A stretch of DNA of 64,000 nucleotides from assembly GCA_021399435.1 (NCBI GenBank), contig JAJTUP010000011.1, forward strand, positions 558,001-622,000, written 5' to 3'. A program made the translations under genes and the position numbers. Source of the stretch: Diaporthe sp. PMI_573 (Eukaryota; Ascomycota; Sordariomycetes; Diaporthales; Diaporthaceae). Under the pieces are notes generated by a model. The model was given only the letters and a program-made list of their open reading frames with translations, ran no database searches and had not been told where the DNA came from. Position 1 is the stretch's first letter. The number at the start of each line of letters is the position of its first letter. This document shows, in pieces, positions 58,622 to 64,000 of this stretch.

Positions 58622-60847
58622 GGTGGGGAGAGAACAAGACGTGAGGAAGAATAGAAGTTGGGCGGGCGACCAGACAAAAGTTGGCCCGGACAGAGGGGCA
58701 GACTGGCTCCTATGTAATGAAGGTTGCCTGATGGGCCTCGAGGAATCAATATCTTATGTCAATATCTTGGAAGCGGTGCCTGTCAAAAACGAGATGTTAC
58801 CTCGGACGTGGAGTCAGATGGTTGACAGCCAATGCTGGGGTGGGCTTTATTACCATTGCAGGAGGTTTGATTCGTCTTACACATGGGGGCCCATCCATCC
58901 GAGACGATTCAGACGAGATAGGCACGCGAGGCCCACCGCACGTGCACGATGCCCCGGGTGGTAAATGGGGCGGGGGGGCCAGGCCTGCGAAACGTCGGGC
59001 ACGCGGCAGAAAGCAGTCACGAGGCCGATATCCAGTGATTGCCGATTGCTGTTGTAATGCTAGGCCCGGCAAACCGCACCTCGACCCCAACGCCACGCCG
59101 CGCCGCCGCGACACGATAGCCGGGGCTCCCGGTGATCACCGTCCCGGTGGAGATAAGATAGTGCTAAGCTTGTCAACTTCGAGCAACGCCCCGAGAGCCG
59201 GGGTCCCCCATGGACAAAGTCGGGATCAGGTAGTCTATCAATGATATCGACTGCCATGCGGTGTTGAGAATGGAGTTAAACGAGTCATTAAGCGTCTCTG
59301 CTACTGCTACTCGTTGGAGACCCTGCCTCTGGAGGGTCTGTTTTCGCTCAGAAATACCCAGGGTTCGGAACCAGTGGAACAAAGGCAGGCACCCGTTTGG
59401 ATGACTTGCTATGCTCTAAAAGATTCAAACTATTTCCCTCCTGTTCCAATTCTATATTGAATTTTGCAGTGCTTCCACTTCGGCTCTTGATTGCATTGTC
59501 AGCTTGCTGCCGATTCCCGTCGATGACGCGCCGCCCCCGACGAAATAGGGCGAGATTGTCACGATGAAGGAAAGTCAAGGATCGCAAAAGACCTTTGAAT
59601 GACAAAATCGGGTTGTTTGTAATTGGATACCCCGAATTCGCACTAGAACTAGGTGTTAAGATACTGTTGCTTGATGATGTGAGCTTTCTCGATGAAGTCA
59701 AGTAACAGCACTCTTCCCACAACACAAGAGACTCCGTTCCCTGAAGACTTGGAATCATGAGCCTTTAATCCCAAAAGATGTTTATCTATATCTATTGTGC
59801 TATCTGTACTGCCAATCTTTGCGAAAGGTTGTTCTGATCAGCGACAGCGTCAAACGTGTACATAAAGGCTTGAGACGCAGATATCTACACAATGACACGT
59901 CTATGAATTTGCTTCAAACACGATGTTCGGGTCGGGTGTGTTTCAAGAAGAGACATGAGTCATGTTTTGGATGAGGAACGGAGGTGACTCCGGGGAACGA
60001 CCTTTCTCGGCTTTGCTAGCAATTGAATCTAGCAGGTCCAGACCACATATATCCAGCCCACCCACGTGGTTCTCTTCATTTTCTCATGCCAGTGTCGCTG
60101 TGTGTACCATCTGACTAATTGTTTACTAATCTACGTAGGTCGTGTTTCGCTTCAGCCTCCCGGTCCAAGGAACTCCCCGTGCCAGACGACATCATATGAG
60201 AAGCCCTGGACATGGGGGACCCCCACGATTATTATTCACGTGCCAGGTGACAAGCATCAGGTCAGGTTGTTCTTGTATTCGCGTTTCTCTTCATCTTACG
60301 AGTAGAATCCGGGACCGTCAGCACAGGCTCAATTAAAGGAGTCGTAAATATATACTCACATATCTTGACTGGCTGATGAAATGGCATTTCCAAATTGTGG
60401 TGCAGCGTGTGGCATCACAATGAGCTCATGATTCTGATTAAAAATGCTACAAATCAAAGCTTCTGTTCTCGGTCCAAAATTACATACAATATTTGCTTCA
60501 TTACAGAGCTTTACTTGCGCTCGGGGCTGGGCGGTCTCGACCGATCCGCAGTACACCCATATTCAGTGCGGCCACAACAAGCAATCGCTCAAGAGCTAGA
60601 GCCTTGTTGCATTTCGTCACCGTGAAGACGAATCTAGCCTATTGAATTCCAGCTATGGAAAGTGTTGCATGGGGTCAAAAACACCGGTCTTTCTTCTGCC
60701 TGAAAGAATCATGTGCCTTCATACACCCATAACTCATGGAATGGAGGGCAGAAAGTTCTAGGACTACGGCATCTACCGTCAAGCTGCTATGGGTTGAAAA
60801 TAAAAGTAATTGTCACAAACCTCTCAGGTTTTGCCGTCCGACATAAC

Positions 60848-60999
60848 GTCTATATTCTAAGTCTGTAAAGCCTTGCATAGCGAATCTCACTGTTATCGTC
60901 GATAAGACACATTGTTCCTTGTCCTTATAAGACACTCATTGCCGTTCCAGCTTAGTAGAGGAACTCAAAGAATACAAATAGTCTATATTTTAAGTCTGT
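60848..60999. repeat. 19-bp direct repeats flanking the dispersed repeat
   Basis: gtctatattYtaagtctgt occurs at 60848-60866 and at 60981-60999, one mismatch, on both sides of the 109-bp repeat copy. Confidence 0.6.
60875..60983 (-). repeat. Dispersed 109-bp repeat, copy 2
   Basis: Inverted relative to copy 1 at 41223-41331, with four mismatches and no indels. Two of the four are an adjacent CC/TT change. Confidence 0.8.
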
Positions 61000-62231
61000 C
61001 TTGCTGGCTTCATATCACATCGAAGGCGGGAAGCAACCCGCCTTCTCACTGAGCATTCGAATCTCTTGCTGCTCATATAGACAATCGACCCAATAACCAA
61101 AGCCACACATTGGCATGAAGTTGTAACGTCATTCTGTGGTGAAATGTCACGCTTCCCACACACTGTAACGTGGAACAGAAGCTAAACAGGATATGCATGT
61201 TCTGCAATGGCGCTGTTTCAGAGTTGCACGTCATTTCTGCCTCCGCCACTCTTTCAAATGGTTATCTGCCCCCTCCCCCCACCAACCTTCCACAGATTGA
61301 AAATCTGAGCGGCTGTCAAGGTGTTGTAAAGATGTCGTAAGGGCAGGCTCCTGGAATGTTGCGACAGTGTTATCAAGCTTCAATTGGAAAAGGGCCGAAC
61401 AATGACTATCCCTAATCACCGAGGCTAGAGAACAAAGGGAAAGGCAGCTTGGATAGGGGGGTTCTAAAAGTCTTGAATAAGACAGTCGTCTAGCACTAGA
61501 CCTGTGTGAAGAGTTTGGAGCAAGCCACCTGGGCGGAACCCCAGCCATGGACTTTTCAGAGGAATTTCAATGGTTGTCAAGCTAAGTTAGTGTACGAGTT
61601 TTGGCGCTTTACTAGAAGTCAAGAAGAGCGTGGTAGGTCCCCTTGAGAGCTCGAAGCAAGGGCTCACATGGCCTATTACAAAGTGCCTAAATAGTAATGT
61701 CTTAGACGGCATTCGCCCTTGACGCTTCGAGATCACGGCCGTCCCGTGGAAAGCATAAACGTTGGTTTGGCGGCTGAAACTCAACGGCGAATATCTTACC
61801 TATCCTAGCCATAAAGCATTCCTTCAACCTGAACTTATGCCTGTCTGGAGCGAGTGTAGCCGTGGTTTCCGCCCGCAGTGAGGGGCAACGGGTTCACCAG
61901 AGAAGGCATTCACATCCCAGCCAGCCATTTTGAACAGAACCGATTTCACCCTGACTTGAGGATCGATCAGCTGATACACGGGTCCGACGTCTCTCCGGCG
62001 GTTGCTACATAAGGGCCGATGAGTACACATTTGACTACACTTTATTCTATTGATAATGATAGGCAGCTCTACGTTTTGTCTGCTTTTTCCGTGAGATATT
62101 TACCGAAAATTGGACAAGGTAGATTTATGAATCCTCTCGATCCTGGTGCACCGTAGGAGGACGTCTACATCCTCCACTCGCGATCTTGCTGGTTTTTCTC
62201 TCACACGACGCCTGTGTATATGCGCGCAGCT

Positions 62232-64000
62232 ATGAGGTTCTCCTTGGTTGCGCTCGTCCCTGCAATTGGGCTCTGCCTAAGCAAGGCCATCGAAGGCAGG
62301 ATACACCCACGGCACAATGATGCCTTCAAAGGTGATTCCAAATCCATCTGCGTCACATATGTCAATACTTACCTGTCCACTCTAGAGCCCCGAGGCAGCA
62401 CGAACACAGGTGAGAAGAACCCTTTTGGGAAAGGCAAAGCTGTTACCGCCAGGGCTTACATGATGGAAAGCAGAATTGCCAGAGCTACCGCCTCCTCTTC
62501 CAGCTAGATCGGCAGGTGACAATCAACCTCAACCGCTGTACACGCTGCCTCCGCCAAACCCATACGGTGGCCAGCCGCAGCCGCCGCCTCCCTCGTACGG
62601 CAACCCACCGCCGAACCCCTATGACCCCCAATATCCACCGACCAACCCATGGTGGCCCTATTATCCGCCACCAGGCAACCCTTGGTGGGGTCCACAATAT
62701 CCGCCTCAACCGCCTTCCCCTCCGCCTGGATACGGCGAACCGCCCGGGCCGACGACCCCCGTCCTCCCACCCGTTGACAGCGCTGTGAGCAGTGAGACAT
62801 CTGCATCGACTCCACCAGGAGGGTCACCGTCCACCGGCCCACCGACTCCAGGCAGATACATAGTCAACGTAGAGGCTCTCGTACCTCAAATAGTGCCACA
62901 GCCAGCTGTGGGAAAACGAAGGGATATAGATCCCAGGGCTGTCATCGGCCCCGCACTCATGACGAACATTGGATTCATCTCTAACAACGAAGTAACCTTT
63001 AGTTGCTCATTTGCTGCTCCATACTACACATTCAATGGGCAGTTGCTCGAGGCGGCCACAGGGTTGCCACTGTCTGTCAACGCCGGAGTGCCATTCATCA
63101 ACCTCACGATTGCGGCCCAAGGTTCCATCTCGACAAGATTTGAGATTGTCGATGAGGTTTTGCATTGGTATAATCCACAGTTTTTCGGTGGAGAGGCTAT
63201 CTTCTGTGTGGTAGGAAGTGCGATCTTCGCGACTTTCACCTCGTCCGGCCGGCCAGCAGGCTGTGTCACTGTCCAACTCGTTCTTATCAGAGGTCAGTGT
63301 TCCGAACTGCACCCTTCCGTTTTCGCCGAACAAACTTACTAAATTATGTGCGAATCAATGCAGTCGAACAATGTAGGAATGGTGTTGTCAGCGAATTGCC
63401 GCCAGTCTCTCAGCTGTCGTCTACCATTCCGATGCAAACGAGCTCACCTTCGCGAGCGGCGACGACAAGTAACGTTGTATCCACAAGTGGCGCGCCTCCG
63501 GCATCCTCTCCTGCGTCGTCACAAGCACCGGGTTCTTCAGTGTCTCTCCCACCGGGGTCAACTGGGAGTCCCTCAGCTCCGTCAGTTTCGGCCGGTCCTA
63601 CGAGTGGACCACCTGGTGCCCCATCGTCGACACCAAGTCCAGCTGCGCCCTCGACGGCGTCTCTCACGCCCCGGTCTCCCTCAGCGAGTGAGGCTGGTAC
63701 GTCAGCTGTATCGCCGCCTGTAATCCCAACCTCAAATGTGTTGCCATCTTCCGGGCCCGGATCTCCAGCCTCTGGTTCGCCTAGCGTGGCTCCGTCACCA
63801 TCCGCCTCAGGCGCAAACCCGATCCAGACGGTCATTGCAGGCAGTAATTTCAATATACCTTTGATACCGTACCTCAATAACCCGCTCGACGAGATCAGCA
63901 GCATCACCACAAACCCCAACACGGCTTTTTTGAATAACGTGGATCAAGTACTCAAGGTCCTTTCTGGTACGGTTCCGGTCACAGTCATTCCAACAACTCT
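62232..64000 (+). CDS. Proline-rich secreted protein, DUF7908-like (3' end cut by window edge)
   Basis: Exons 62232-62409, 62483-63292 and 63364 to the edge, still open at 64000. The start ATG at 62232 opens MRFSLVALVPAIGLCLSKAI, a signal peptide; an ATG at 62220 would extend it. ICVTYVNTYLSTLEP near residue 40 is the small conserved N-terminal segment of fungal DUF7908-type proteins. Next is a Pro/Tyr/Trp/Asn-rich region (YPPTNPWWPYYPPPGNPWWG). A beta-rich domain (NEVTFSCSFAAPYYTFNGQL, FGGEAIFCVVGSAIFATF, PAGCVTVQLVLIRVEQC) follows. Exon 3 encodes a long Ser/Thr/Pro stalk and then a further domain (VIAGSNFNIPLIPYLNN) that is cut off. Probably a cell-wall or extracellular matrix glycoprotein. 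Confidence 0.75.

Larger units (their letters stand above)
58622..62231. other. Long gene-poor region with repeat
   Basis: About 3.6 kb. Besides the dispersed repeat (60875-60983) and its direct repeats I find no supported gene. ORFs up to 162 aa (58756-59244) or 136 aa (59348-59758) show no coding pattern. Confidence 0.4.

Noticed and set aside
58756..59244. 162-aa ORF upstream of the UNC93-like gene
   Set aside because: Low-complexity GC-rich reading with no recognisable fold.
59348..59758. 136-aa minus-strand ORF
   Set aside because: Ser-rich, no motif, no plausible partner exons.
1..64000. Classical secondary-metabolite cluster
   Set aside because: There is a P450, monooxygenase and regulators but no polyketide synthase, NRPS, terpene synthase or prenyltransferase in the window.

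Overview
The window is nuclear DNA of a filamentous ascomycete (Pezizomycotina; Sordariomycetes is my best guess, species unknown). The evidence is many short GT-AG introns (about 50-150 bp), three Zn2Cys6 transcription factors, fungus-typical families (SUR7/PalI, GH28, GH114, UNC93-like MFS, secreted M28 peptidase) and a tRNA-Arg whose short intron lies next to the anticodon. Exon joins below were worked out by hand from splice sites, reading phase and family motifs. All intact models close in frame. Layout: 1-2058 is a 3'-truncated Zn2Cys6 regulator. 3170-4617 is a SUR7/PalI membrane protein. 6017-20614 is a dense metabolic block: DAO-type FAD oxidoreductase, class-III aminotransferase, two divergently transcribed Zn2Cys6 regulators, cytochrome P450, amino acid permease and a haloacid-dehalogenase-like hydrolase. 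Together they look like a regulated uptake and catabolism (or modification) cluster for an unusual amino acid or amine. 22435-24721 holds two small conserved fungal genes of unknown function, one (110 aa) split into four tiny exons. 26119-28646 holds a secreted GH114 glycosidase and a small secreted protein. About 29-37 kb and 47-52 kb are gene-poor and look AT-richer. They carry a tRNA-Arg, a secreted-glycoprotein-like gene with three apparent in-frame stops, fragments of a large membrane protein, and an F-box-like gene with a nonsense codon and a frameshift. The stops fit C-to-T/G-to-A decay, as in repeat-induced point mutation. 37528-46756 returns to working genes: a phenol-hydroxylase-type monooxygenase with a 3'-terminal frameshift, a Cys/Ser/Thr-rich secreted protein, a histidine phosphatase, a secreted M28 aminopeptidase and an EthD-like protein. 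52313-58621 holds an endopolygalacturonase, a second DAO-type oxidoreductase and an UNC93-like transporter. 62232-64000 is the start of a proline-rich secreted protein that runs off the right edge. A 109-bp dispersed repeat occurs in opposite orientations at 41.2 and 60.9 kb. No CRISPR, rRNA or intact transposon was seen.
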